A stretch of 64,000 bases of DNA from Marinomonas vulgaris (GTDB taxonomy: Bacteria > Pseudomonadota > Gammaproteobacteria > Pseudomonadales > Marinomonadaceae), in assembly GCF_018145875.1 (NCBI RefSeq), contig NZ_JAGSSV010000002.1, positions 1 through 64,000 of the forward strand, given 5' to 3'. Numbering within the stretch: position 1 is the first letter of the stretch; the number at the start of each line of letters is the position of its first letter. The translations under genes were made by a program, and so were the position numbers. Below the pieces are notes generated by a model that was given only the letters and a program-made list of their open reading frames with translations, did not search any database and was not told where the DNA came from. This document shows, piece after piece, positions 35,602-44,402 of the stretch.

Positions 35602-38600
35602 ATGAATTGTCTCATGCACGGGACTTATTCGCATCTTCCCGAACGAATTGCTGATGTTTTTAAGGCATATATGCTGTCTGTACCCGATGTACACCAAGTT
35701 CGCTTTATCGAAGCCAGTAATGGTTGGCAAGAGCGAGTTAAGGTACAGCGCCAAGGGAATGATCTTAATGTCATTGCTCGTGCAGCTTTGCAATCAAAAG
35801 AAAACGAGCCTTATATCAATGCCACGCTTGATGTAGGTGAAGGTAAGGTGTACGAATCCGACATTAATCTGAATCGGGAGTTTGGTAAAATCGAGCAACC
35901 AGGTCGCCCTGTTTGGCGTTTTTCTACGCCGCTTTTTTATGAAGACGGCAGTCCGTTTGGTATTGTCATTGTAAATGTCAGTGCCGATCGATTACTGACA
36001 TTGTCTTCGGACAAGACTGTCGATCGAGCTAATTTGTATATCACCAATAAAGAGGGGGACTTTTTGCATCACCCCAACTCTTCTAGAACATTTACTTTTG
36101 AATATGGTTATTCAAATCGCTGGCAAGATGAGTTCCAACTTACGTCAGCTTGGATGATGTTAGAGCATTACGATTTAGATCGTTTTATTGGCCAAACGGG
36201 TGATGTGATCGTCAGCCAAGGGCAATTCTGGCTGGATGATAACAAAGAAGACAGAGCTCTTTCGGTTTATATATCAACACCATTAATAGCTTTAACTAAT
36301 ATTGTTCTCTTTCAGTCGATTGGCATATTAGCAGTACTTTTGTTATTTGGTGTCATCATTATTTCGATTCAATATCGAGTGTGGCTGTCTGAGAAAATCC
36401 GTCAGCGCGATGAATGGAATTTACAAATAGAAGCACAGCGTAGTAAAGAAACTGTGCGTTTTAAGGCGCTATTGGAGTCGGCGCCAGATGCGACCTTTGT
36501 AATAGATGATGCCGGTATTATTCAGCTGATAAACGCTCAAGCGGAACAAATGTTTGGTTATGAGCGTGTTCACTTAGAGCAAAATCCGATTCAAAAATTA
36601 ATCCCGCAATATTTTTATCATGTTAGTGGGTTAATCGATAATGCGACGGATGTTACTCATCATGCAGTATTAATTGGCACTCAAGAAGAGGTTTTTGCCT
36701 TACGTGCTGATGGCAAAGAGTTCCCAGTAGAGATGAATGTTAATACTGTCAACTTGGACGATAAAATACAAATGTCCGTGTCGATTCGAGACATTAGTGA
36801 ACGCCTCATTACTGAGGAAAAACTGCGTAAAGCACTAAGAGATGCCGAAATGGCGACAGAAGCCAAAAGTGCTTTTTTAGCCAATACGAGTCACGAAATA
36901 CGCACGCCGTTAAACGCCATCATAGGTTTGGGGTATTTGTTAGCCGAAGAGAACCTTACAACGGCACAGCTGCAATTGGTCAGCAAAATCCAAATTTCGG
37001 GCAAGTCCTTACTTGGCATTGTTAACAACGTTTTGGATTTGTCGAAGATAGAAGCTAATGAAATGGAGTTGGAAGAGCAAGCGGTTGAATTACGAGAGCT
37101 CTTTGAAGAAGTGACCAGTGTGTTTGCCATTCAAGCGGAAGGGAAAAACCTAGAGTTCGAATTGGAAATGGCACCGAACTTACCCGTTTGGGTAGTGACC
37201 GACAGCGTGCGTTTGCGTCAAATTCTGACCAACTTACTCAGTAATGCACTTAAATTTACCAGCATAGGTAAAGTGTCGGTCAGGGCGAGTGTGTTATTGG
37301 ATTCTGCTAAAACGGATAAGACAAGTGCAGAAAATGTAGTGGTTCGTTTACTGGTCAGTGATACGGGGATTGGTTTATCAAAAGAAGCACAATCGCGATT
37401 ATTTAAGCCTTTTACTCAAGCTGATTCGAGCACCACTAGACGCTTCGGTGGAACCGGTTTAGGTTTGTCTATTGTGCATCAGTTAGTCAATCTTATGTCT
37501 GGTACTATAAAAGTAGAAAGCGCCGAAAGCGTAGGCAGTCAGTTCTGCATTGACCTACCTTTTCATGTGCAAACTATGGCCGAAGTTGCGCAACATGAAA
37601 ATCAAAATCAAATGTTGTTTGTGCTCATTGCAGAAGATAACCCAACCGACGCGCGTTTATTACAACAAATGACACGAGCGCTTGGTTGGCGCTCTGAAGT
37701 AGTTAGTAATGGTGCTGAGCTGGTAAAAACTTTCTTGGCTCGAATCGACAACCATCTGCGCTCACCTGACGCTATCATTGTTGATTGGCAAATGCCGATA
37801 ATGGACGGTATGAATGCGATTCACACACTAGAAAGCCACATTGGGCGCGATAAGCTTCCTGCGGTTCTGATGGTGTCTTCCCACGACAAAGAAAGCATCA
37901 CCGGTGGCAACGAAGAAGATCTGGTGAATAATTTCTTAATGAAACCCGTCAATGCTTCTGCTTTATTTAATGCGGTGAATGATGTGGTGACATTTAACAC
38001 TGGCAACGCCAGCCGCGTTTTGCAGTCTACTAACGCTGAAGCCGTGGGAGCGAAATGGTTACCCGGTATTCGAGTCTTAGTGGTGGACGATAGCTCAAAT
38101 AACCTGATTGTTGTCAGTCATATTCTGGAACACAATGGCGCTATTGTTCAAACCTCAAACAGTGGTGAAGGAGCCTTGGCGCTATTAAAAGAATCTCCTG
38201 ATGGGTACGATGCTGTCTTAATGGATGTGCAAATGCCCGGTATTGACGGACTCGAAACCACGCGACGTATTCGTAATGTACTGGGGTTAGTGGCGCTTCC
38301 TGTGATCGCCTTAACCGCTGGAGCTCTGTTAGAAGAAAAGAATCGCGCATTGGAAGCGGGTATGGATGACTTTTTAACCAAGCCGATTGATGTTTCCAGA
38401 TTGATCAATGTGCTGCGCCGTGTTGTAGAAAATTTCCGCGGTAAAGAGATCCCCATTGAGCCTGCCGATGCACCTTTAGTGGAACAAGACGACTGGCCAT
38501 CGATTATGGGGCTCAATTCGACAAAGTCAAAAAGCATTCTTATGAGTGATAAAGACTTGTTTTTGAATACGCTGAATACCTTATTTTTAGAGCATGGCAA

Positions 38601-39114
38601 TTTATTAACGTCGCCACAAGAAGACATTGATGCAGCTGCTTTCATCGACTTACGTTTGCAGTTAGCGGCGCAAGTTCATAAGCTTAGAAGTGTGTCGGGC
38701 ATGGTGGGTGCGGAAGAAATTCAGCAGCTAGCTGCCGAGGCAGAACGTATTTTACGAACCGATGATGAGTCAGCTAAGGATGTAATGATTGCTCTGTCTT
38801 TAGCGCTGCAAGAGCTTTATCAGGCAAGTGCACAGACATTAGAAGACTTCAAGCAAGATAAGCGAAATATCAATATGTTCGCGGCAAACGAGCCTGTGCA
38901 AAGCATTGATCAGGCGATGATTGAGCGTCTGTTACTGCTTTTAGAAGAGCAGGATTTGGATGCCTTAGAAGCCGTAGAGGAACACAGCGCCGCTTTACAG
39001 CAGGCGTTAGGCGAAGATACATTCCAGACTTTTCAAGGGCTTTTAATGCGCCTGCAATACAAGGAAGCGATTGTGATGCTAGAACCTCTAATAAACTCTA
39101 TTAAAAATGCATAG
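35602..39114 (+). pseudogene. Hybrid sensor kinase, C-terminal part, detached by IS
   Basis: Second part of the interrupted gene; native codons begin at 35640. The open frame starts with an ATG supplied by the IS end (35602), preceded by GAAGG. It encodes the rest of a periplasmic sensor, a membrane helix (about 227-256 of this fragment), PAS (from about 288), HisKA with H431 (TSHEIRTPLNAI), HATPase, REC1 with D728, REC2 with D875 (MDVQMPGIDG) and an HPt with H1026 (VHKLRSVSGMVGA). The catalytic parts are complete, so it could keep ligand-independent activity if it is transcribed. Confidence 0.88.
35640..35643. repeat. Target site duplication, right copy
   Basis: CGAA immediately after the IS right end at 35639, matching 34468-34471. 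Confidence 0.88.
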
Positions 39115-40069
39115 TGGTAAAAAGATGAGAATAGACAATGAATTGGCTGATATTTTAATCATTGATGACGACACCGCCGTGATAGTAGCGCTGAATAAGG
39201 CGTTAAAAAACGTCGGCCGTATTCGTTTTGCCACGGATGCAAAACAAGCCTTCAATATGATAGAAGAATCGTACCCAGACCTGATTCTACTTGATGTGGA
39301 ATTGCCAGATGTTCGCGGATTAGAAGTCTGTACCATGTTGAAAAACAACCCGGAAACAGAAAATATACCGATTTTGTTCATCACCAGTCATACAGAAATG
39401 GGCTTTGAAGAGAAGGTGTTTGACGTGGGGGCGGCGGATTACATTGGTAAGCCTTTGCAACCAAGGGTCGTTGCAGCACGAGTACAAACGCACCTTGATT
39501 ATCATCGCGCTATTTCTTTGCTTGAGAAACTGGCGCATACCGATAGCATGACCACTCTCTATAATCGTCGAACTTTTGACGAGCAGTTAATTATAGAGTC
39601 CAAACGTGCTCGACGTGAACAAGAACCACTGACAGTGGTGATTTTAGACATTGATGAGTTTAAAAAATACAATGATCACTTTGGTCATATTGAAGGGGAT
39701 GAATGTATTAAGCAGATTGCCTTGTCTTTGATTGAGTGCGCGAAAAGACCGTCCGACTTAGCGGCTCGATATGGTGGGGAAGAGTTTGCCTTACTCTTAC
39801 CAAATACCGACAATGTAGGGGCCAAGCTTTTATTGACTGGTTTGCTGGAAAGTATTCAAGCATTGAATATTCAGCATGCTCCAGACACAGTTCACGATAG
39901 GGTGACGGTTTCCATTGGGTACAAAGTACTAGATCCTGTCACTGAAACCATGGTTAGCTCAGACGATTGGTTAATTGTTAAAGAAGCAGATAAGGCCTTG
40001 TATCAATCTAAACGCAATGGTCGTAACCGTATAACGGCTTTTACTGATCTTAACGAGGAAAACTCTTAG
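39107..40069 (+). CDS. Response regulator diguanylate cyclase (REC-GGDEF)
   Basis: Predicted c-di-GMP synthase of 320 residues. The receiver has D63 (LLDVELPD) and YIGKP. The GGDEF domain has an intact active site GGEEF (223-227) and an inhibitory RxxD motif (R214-D217) at the usual distance, so product feedback is expected. The start overlaps the kinase gene by 8 nt; an in-frame ATG at 39125 is an alternative and neither has a strong ribosome site. Its partner kinase is the IS-interrupted one, and the terminator inside the IS should reduce its transcription. Confidence 0.92.
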   Translation: MHSGKKMRIDNELADILIIDDDTAVIVALNKALKNVGRIRFATDAKQAFNMIEESYPDLILLDVELPDVRGLEVCTMLKNNPETENIPILFITSHTEMGFEEKVFDVGAADYIGKPLQPRVVAARVQTHLDYHRAISLLEKLAHTDSMTTLYNRRTFDEQLIIESKRARREQEPLTVVILDIDEFKKYNDHFGHIEGDECIKQIALSLIECAKRPSDLAARYGGEEFALLLPNTDNVGAKLLLTGLLESIQALNIQHAPDTVHDRVTVSIGYKVLDPVTETMVSSDDWLIVKEADKALYQSKRNGRNRITAFTDLNEENS

Positions 40070-40195
40070 CCGCTATTTTATTTATGCAGTTCACATTATC
40101 AAAACAGCACAGGTGATTAAAAAGCACAAGTTTGTTTCTTATGAATAAACTTGTGCTTTTTGCTATCAGTTCAACTACTCGGCTAAAGTTTATTG

Positions 40196-41362
40196 TTAGG
40201 CTAAAGGGCCGCCTAGAATGGTTGTTCGTAAGCCTGCGATGATGTTTTCACCGGTTTCTTTTTTTAGCTCATCGTACCAAGCCTCAGTTTCTGCCATATC
40301 TTTGCCGTGGGTTACATCGCAGCGTTTACGCGCTTTGAGTACCAAATCTTTGACGCGAAAGCGTCGTTCGGCTTCATACTCTTTTAGCGCAGCGGTCACC
40401 CCCGACAAGGTGTACTCGTGATGGGCAAAACACTGGCCTAATACCACGGCATCTTCTAGCGCAGAACAGCCGCCTTGGCCAATGTCGGGAGTGGTGCTGT
40501 GAGCCGCATCCCCCAACAAAGCAATTTTGTCTTTAACCAAGGTGTCAAAAGGCTCGATGTCATGGATTTCGATGCGGTTTGTTGTTTCAGGATTAATGGC
40601 TTTAATAAGCGTTTGGACTGGCGCTGCCCAGCCTGAAAAGTAATCTGTGAGGTCATCGATTAAGGTGCTTCGATCTTCTTTCAGGCCTTTTGGCAATGGC
40701 ACGTCGAAGAAGAAGTAAAAGCGACCTTCAGCGATCGGCATAATAGAAACACGCTTCCCTTCGCCCACAAACGTGGTCCATTGGTCGCCAGGGGCGATGT
40801 CCTCGTCAATATCAACCAGACCATTCCAGTTTACATAATCCGCGTAGCGGCGCTCCGTGTGATAACCAAGAACTTGAGTACGAACCGCGGAGTGGGTGCC
40901 ATCGGCGGCAATCATAAAGTCGCCGCTGGCCTGAGTGCCGTCATCAAAAAAAGCGGTTACGCCATTGTCTGTCTGCTCAACGCGTTCAATACGTTTACCA
41001 AACTGAATGAGGTCACGCCCCCACCAGTCGATCATTTGGCTTTGCAAATCGGCACGCGATACCGGGCAAGGGCGCTCACCCACAGCGTCTACTAGTGGTG
41101 CCAAGCTAAATTGCGTCATCACCGATCCTGTTATGCCATCATGGTAAGCCATGTTGTGCATAGGGCCACCAAGCGCGTCCATAATGCTGCCCATGCCAAG
41201 GTGATTCATGCATTTCACACCATTTGACCAAATAGACAACGCCGCGCCTACTGGCCGGATTTCCTTTACTGCTTCAAAAATATCACACTCAATACCTTGC
41301 TGCTTTAACGCAGCAGCTGCAGACATACCACCAATACCAGCGCCAATTATTAATGCTTTCAT
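40196..41362 (-). CDS. hpxO: FAD-dependent urate hydroxylase
   Basis: Flavin monooxygenase oxidising urate to 5-hydroxyisourate with NAD(P)H and O2, 388 residues. FAD motifs are GAGIGG (7-12), the middle ADGTHSAVR and GDAAHSTTPDIGQGG. The overall sequence fits HpxO rather than salicylate-type hydroxylases, and the neighbours (HIU hydrolase, OHCU decarboxylase, xdh) support this. ATG 41362 follows AGAGGAAATCGA; the frame from 41383 lacks such a site. A near-perfect sigma-54 promoter lies about 90 bp upstream. Confidence 0.93.
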   Translation of the reverse strand: MKALIIGAGIGGMSAAAALKQQGIECDIFEAVKEIRPVGAALSIWSNGVKCMNHLGMGSIMDALGGPMHNMAYHDGITGSVMTQFSLAPLVDAVGERPCPVSRADLQSQMIDWWGRDLIQFGKRIERVEQTDNGVTAFFDDGTQASGDFMIAADGTHSAVRTQVLGYHTERRYADYVNWNGLVDIDEDIAPGDQWTTFVGEGKRVSIMPIAEGRFYFFFDVPLPKGLKEDRSTLIDDLTDYFSGWAAPVQTLIKAINPETTNRIEIHDIEPFDTLVKDKIALLGDAAHSTTPDIGQGGCSALEDAVVLGQCFAHHEYTLSGVTAALKEYEAERRFRVKDLVLKARKRCDVTHGKDMAETEAWYDELKKETGENIIAGLRTTILGGPLA

Positions 41363-41448
41363 TCGATTTCCTCTTTTGTTCATTGCGACCAGAGTGATGT
41401 GAAAGCTCTGGTTCGCTGTTAAATTAGGACGTTAGATAGGCTAGTAAT

Positions 41449-41464
41449 CGCAATTAGCGTGCCA
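41449..41464 (-). promoter_or_regulatory. Sigma-54 promoter of hpxO
   Basis: On the minus strand: TGGCACGCTAATTGCG. GG and GC elements are exactly 10 nt apart and the -24 box is a full consensus match (TGGCACG-N4-TTGC). Transcription would start near 41438, about 75 nt before hpxO. Confidence 0.8.
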
Positions 41465-41533
41465 TGAAACAAATGAACCCATAAAATATATGATGAAACC
41501 TTTGTTTTAGAGGTGTGTAGAATTGTCGCCGTA

Positions 41534-41571
41534 TTTGCTTAGAAGCGTAAATAAGAGAGCTTCTAAGCAAA
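41534..41571 (-). terminator. 13-bp hairpin between HIU hydrolase gene and hpxO promoter
   Basis: TTTGCTTAGAAGC (41534-41546) pairs perfectly with GCTTCTAAGCAAA (41559-41571). It lies downstream of the HIU hydrolase stop and may end that transcript, though there is no U-tract. It also sits between the hpxO sigma-54 promoter and the upstream repeats. Confidence 0.5.
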
Positions 41572-41594
41572 CAGATGGATAAAGTGAGTTTTTT

Positions 41595-41626
41595 TAGTGC
41601 GTAATGAAATGTTTTGGTGCGTTTTG
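41595..41626 (-). promoter_or_regulatory. Candidate enhancer-binding site upstream of hpxO
   Basis: TTTTAGTGCGTAATGA and TTTTGGTGCGTTTTGA form a direct repeat with 20-bp phasing (TAGTGC at 41595, TGGTGC at 41615), about 130-170 bp upstream of the sigma-54 promoter, the usual distance for an activator of that promoter class. Protein unknown. Confidence 0.35.
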
Positions 41627-41642
41627 ATAGTGTACCGAGTGA

Positions 41643-42020
41643 CTAGCTGCCTCGATAAGTACTGTAAGCAAACGGGGAAACCAATAGTGGAATGTGATAG
41701 TGAGCGTCTTCGTCACTGATGCCAAAGCGAATGACCACTGTGTTTAAGAAATCTGGGGTGGAGGCCTCTTGATGTGCACTTTGCGTCGATGTCTTACTTT
41801 TAGCAAAGTATTCGTTAATCTCAAATTCCAGCTCGTATACCCCAGCGACAAAACTGTCAGCTTGCAGCAACGGCTGATCGCAGCGTCCATCATCGTTGGA
41901 CAAGGTGCTGTGAATACACTCTCTTTGACCGTCACTGTGGTGTTTGAAAAGATGAATTTGAACACCCGCTGCCGCAATGCCTTTGGTGGTGTCTAAAATA
42001 TGTGTGGTCAAATAGCCCAT
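41643..42020 (-). CDS. uraH: 5-hydroxyisourate hydrolase
   Basis: Transthyretin-like enzyme opening the 5-hydroxyisourate ring to OHCU, 125 residues. Family features are H7 in TTHILDTTKG, the middle HYHIPLLVSPFAY and the terminal YRGS tetrapeptide. ATG 42020 has AGAGG upstream; the frame open to 42134 adds 38 residues not seen in the family. It is divergent from uraD, the next enzyme of the pathway, and upstream of hpxO, the preceding one. Confidence 0.94.
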   Translation of the reverse strand: MGYLTTHILDTTKGIAAAGVQIHLFKHHSDGQRECIHSTLSNDDGRCDQPLLQADSFVAGVYELEFEINEYFAKSKTSTQSAHQEASTPDFLNTVVIRFGISDEDAHYHIPLLVSPFAYSTYRGS

Positions 42021-42049
42021 GGTTTTGCCTCTGATTTGGTTTGAGAATT

Positions 42050-42086
42050 TTGTTTCATATGTTTCAATAACTGTGCCATATGTTTC
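42050..42086. promoter_or_regulatory. Direct repeat in uraH-uraD divergent region
   Basis: CATATGTTTC occurs at 42056-42065 and 42077-42086, 21 bp apart (two helical turns). It could bind a regulator shared by both genes. No protein is assigned. Confidence 0.35.
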
Positions 42087-42187
42087 TGTATGGCATTTAT
42101 CCGCATGGATGAATAAAATGGTATGGATAAACAAAAAAACACATCCGACGCCACATCTGCCTTGCGTCTTTGACTTTGGAGCCTTTT

Positions 42188-42709
42188 ATGCACGACCCAC
42201 TAGCCATGTTCGACCACTTTAATGAAGCGGATTTTATTTCCTTGTTTGGCCGTATTTATGAACATTCTGATTGGGTTGCAGAGGCATTATGGCGTCAGAA
42301 AGCTGAGCATCCAAGTGGCTATTTTAAAGATATGGCGACCATACAAGCTGCTATGCGCAATATCGTAGAGCAAAGCACAGACGAACAAAAATTGCTTCTA
42401 CTGCGTGCCCATCCAGATTTAGCGGGTAAAGCCGCTGTGGCGGGTACACTCACCATGGAATCAACATCGGAACAAGCCGGCGCGGGGCTAGATCAGTGCT
42501 CAGAAGAGGAGCTTGCGCACTTTTTGCAACTCAATAACGATTACCATGAAAAATTTGGTTTTCCCTTTATTATGGCAGTCAAGGGCGCGACCAAAGCACA
42601 AATTCTAGCGGGATTTAAAGAAAGAACGCCCAATGACTGGCAAACAGAATTTGACCGAGCCATGAGCGAAGTACATAAGATCGCAGGTTTTCGTTTAGCG
42701 GATTTATAG
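42188..42709 (+). CDS. uraD: OHCU decarboxylase
   Basis: 2-oxo-4-hydroxy-4-carboxy-5-ureidoimidazoline decarboxylase, giving S-allantoin. All-helical, 173 residues. The catalytic histidine is H75 in LLRAHPDLAGKA, and FGFPFIMAVKG is a signature. The ATG at 42188 follows TTTGGA at good spacing; a TTG at 42170 is the only earlier option. It completes the urate-to-allantoin branch with hpxO and uraH. Confidence 0.94.
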   Translation: MHDPLAMFDHFNEADFISLFGRIYEHSDWVAEALWRQKAEHPSGYFKDMATIQAAMRNIVEQSTDEQKLLLLRAHPDLAGKAAVAGTLTMESTSEQAGAGLDQCSEEELAHFLQLNNDYHEKFGFPFIMAVKGATKAQILAGFKERTPNDWQTEFDRAMSEVHKIAGFRLADL

Positions 42710-42818
42710 CCAGTTATCGAGAGCTTATTTGGGTGAGGTGTTTATGGAGCAATGCCCCGACCCACGAATTACCGTGGGCCTGACTGCTTCTATTCCGGTA
42801 AGAATCATTATTTATCGA

Positions 42819-43610
42819 TCATTTTTTCTTAGGTAGGCTCCATGGGAAGAGCCACATTTGAATCCATTGAACGGACTTGAACAGAAGTAAACTGATAATG
42901 GATAAGAAAATTAAGCCTGCGAAAGCTTGTGGGATTTTAAAGAAAGACGTAGAGAATTGGATGAAATACCCCAAGCCTTCTTCAGCAGCCACAAACTCTG
43001 CCACGACAGCACCAATAATCGCCAACGTGATGGAAACACGCAGGCCACTGAAAATGTGTGGAATCGCGTAGGGGATACGAATTTGCCAGGTTTCACGATA
43101 ACGTGGGGCACGTAAAGATTGGCTTAACTCGATCATTTCAGGCGGTGTTTCCAACATGCCGGTTGTGGTGGAAACCACCAATGGAAAGAAAGTAATTAAA
43201 CAAGTAATCAGAACGCGAGATGGGTCGTCAGTGCCCAGCAGCACAATGATTAAAGGCGCAACCGCTACCACAGGTGTTGACTGGATCACAATCAAAGCAG
43301 GGTAGAGTATGCGATTCATCAATTCTGAACGCATCATGCCAATAGACAAAGGCAAGGCAATAGCGATTGACAAAGCAAAGCCCATCAAAGCCACTCGTAA
43401 TGTGGCCCAAAGGTGCGTCATCCAACGGGAAAATTCCACATTGAAGAAAGCCGTCACAATGGCAGAAGGGGAAGGCAAAATGTAATTAGGTACCTTGCCA
43501 ACTACGCAGATGATTTCCCATAGAATAACCAAGCCGATAAAAAACAAGGCAGGTGCAAAACGGTTTACCTGATATTTTAACCAAGACTTAAGTGGGAGTG
43601 TTTGGTTCAT
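42819..43610 (-). CDS. ABC transporter permease (SsuC/TauC/NMT1-system type)
   Basis: Inner-membrane permease of 263 residues with about six helices. The cytoplasmic coupling loop (MIELSQSLRAPRYRETWQIR) and VAEFVAAEEGLGY are typical of the nitrate/sulfonate/taurine/NMT1 permease group. It overlaps the ATPase gene by 23 nt. Position in a purine cluster suggests uptake of a purine or its breakdown product. Confidence 0.88.
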   Translation of the reverse strand: MNQTLPLKSWLKYQVNRFAPALFFIGLVILWEIICVVGKVPNYILPSPSAIVTAFFNVEFSRWMTHLWATLRVALMGFALSIAIALPLSIGMMRSELMNRILYPALIVIQSTPVVAVAPLIIVLLGTDDPSRVLITCLITFFPLVVSTTTGMLETPPEMIELSQSLRAPRYRETWQIRIPYAIPHIFSGLRVSITLAIIGAVVAEFVAAEEGLGYFIQFSTSFFKIPQAFAGLIFLSIISLLLFKSVQWIQMWLFPWSLPKKK

Positions 43611-44397
43611 AAATATATCCTCGGATTAAATCAGTTAATTCAGCAAAGCGTGCCGAGTTAATGGTCTGCTGTGAGCGTGGACGGGGTAAATCAACCTCAA
43701 TCAAATCCAGAACCGTGCCAGGGCGTTTACTCATCACCAATATTCGGTCAGATAGAAGGACAGCCTCTGAAATAGAGTGGGTTATAAATAAAACGGTTTT
43801 AGGTTGAGCTTTCCAAATATCCAGCAAGTCAAAACCAATTTGTTCACGGGTGAGCGCGTCCAATGCCGAGAAAGGCTCATCCATCAATAAAATGTCTGGA
43901 TTGAGTAGCAGGGCTCGAACGATACCAACACGTTGCTGCATACCACCAGATAATTCTTCTGGCATTTTATCGGCGAACTGAGTTAGCCCAGCCATTTCTA
44001 ATAGCTCGTTTGCTCTTTTTTCGTCAGATGCACTGTAACTGCCATATTTGTGTTTGAGTGGGAAAAGGACATTTTTTCGTACTGTTAGCCAAGGCAATAA
44101 ATTGGCTTTTTGAAACACAATGCCCACGTCGTCACGAGGTTCTGTTACGGGTCGGTTGAAAACCGATACTTCTCCATGTGAAGGAATGAGTAAGCCTGCA
44201 ACCATACGCAATAGAGTGGATTTACCACAACCAGACGGTCCCACCACAGACACAAACTCATGTCTGTGAATATCAAGATCAATATCTTGCACAGCCATTG
44301 CCGCATCTGGGCGTGGGTCATATTTGTGACCCACACCTTTCATGCTGACATAAGCTGCACCTGTTGAGCTTTCGCTCTCAAGAGGCTTGTTTTCCAT
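43588..44397 (-). CDS. ABC transporter ATP-binding protein (SsuB/TauB type)
   Basis: ATPase of 269 residues. Walker A GPSGCGKST, signature LSGGMQQRV, Walker B ILLMDEPFSALD and the switch histidine in FITHSISEA are all intact. The ATG follows CCGGAG. It lies 5 nt downstream of the binding-protein gene and overlaps the permease gene. Confidence 0.92.
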   Translation of the reverse strand: MENKPLESESSTGAAYVSMKGVGHKYDPRPDAAMAVQDIDLDIHRHEFVSVVGPSGCGKSTLLRMVAGLLIPSHGEVSVFNRPVTEPRDDVGIVFQKANLLPWLTVRKNVLFPLKHKYGSYSASDEKRANELLEMAGLTQFADKMPEELSGGMQQRVGIVRALLLNPDILLMDEPFSALDALTREQIGFDLLDIWKAQPKTVLFITHSISEAVLLSDRILVMSKRPGTVLDLIEVDLPRPRSQQTINSARFAELTDLIRGYIYEPNTPT

Positions 44398-44402
44398 CTG
44401 AA

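Larger units (their letters stand above)
34472..35639 (-). mobile_element. Complete IS5-family insertion sequence (1168 bp)
   Basis: Bounded by imperfect inverted repeats: GGAAACTACGATTAAG (34472-34487) against GGAAGATGCGAATAAG read inward from 35639, 12 of 16 identical and of the IS5 type. CGAA target duplications flank it. It carries one intact transposase gene on the minus strand. A second copy of the same end lies at 1-77, so the element is multicopy in this genome. It splits the CHASE kinase gene in the antisense orientation. Confidence 0.95.

Noticed and set aside
42089-42106. TGGCATTTATCCGCAT upstream of uraD as a fourth sigma-54 promoter.
   Set aside because: GG and GC are 9 nt apart, not the required 10.
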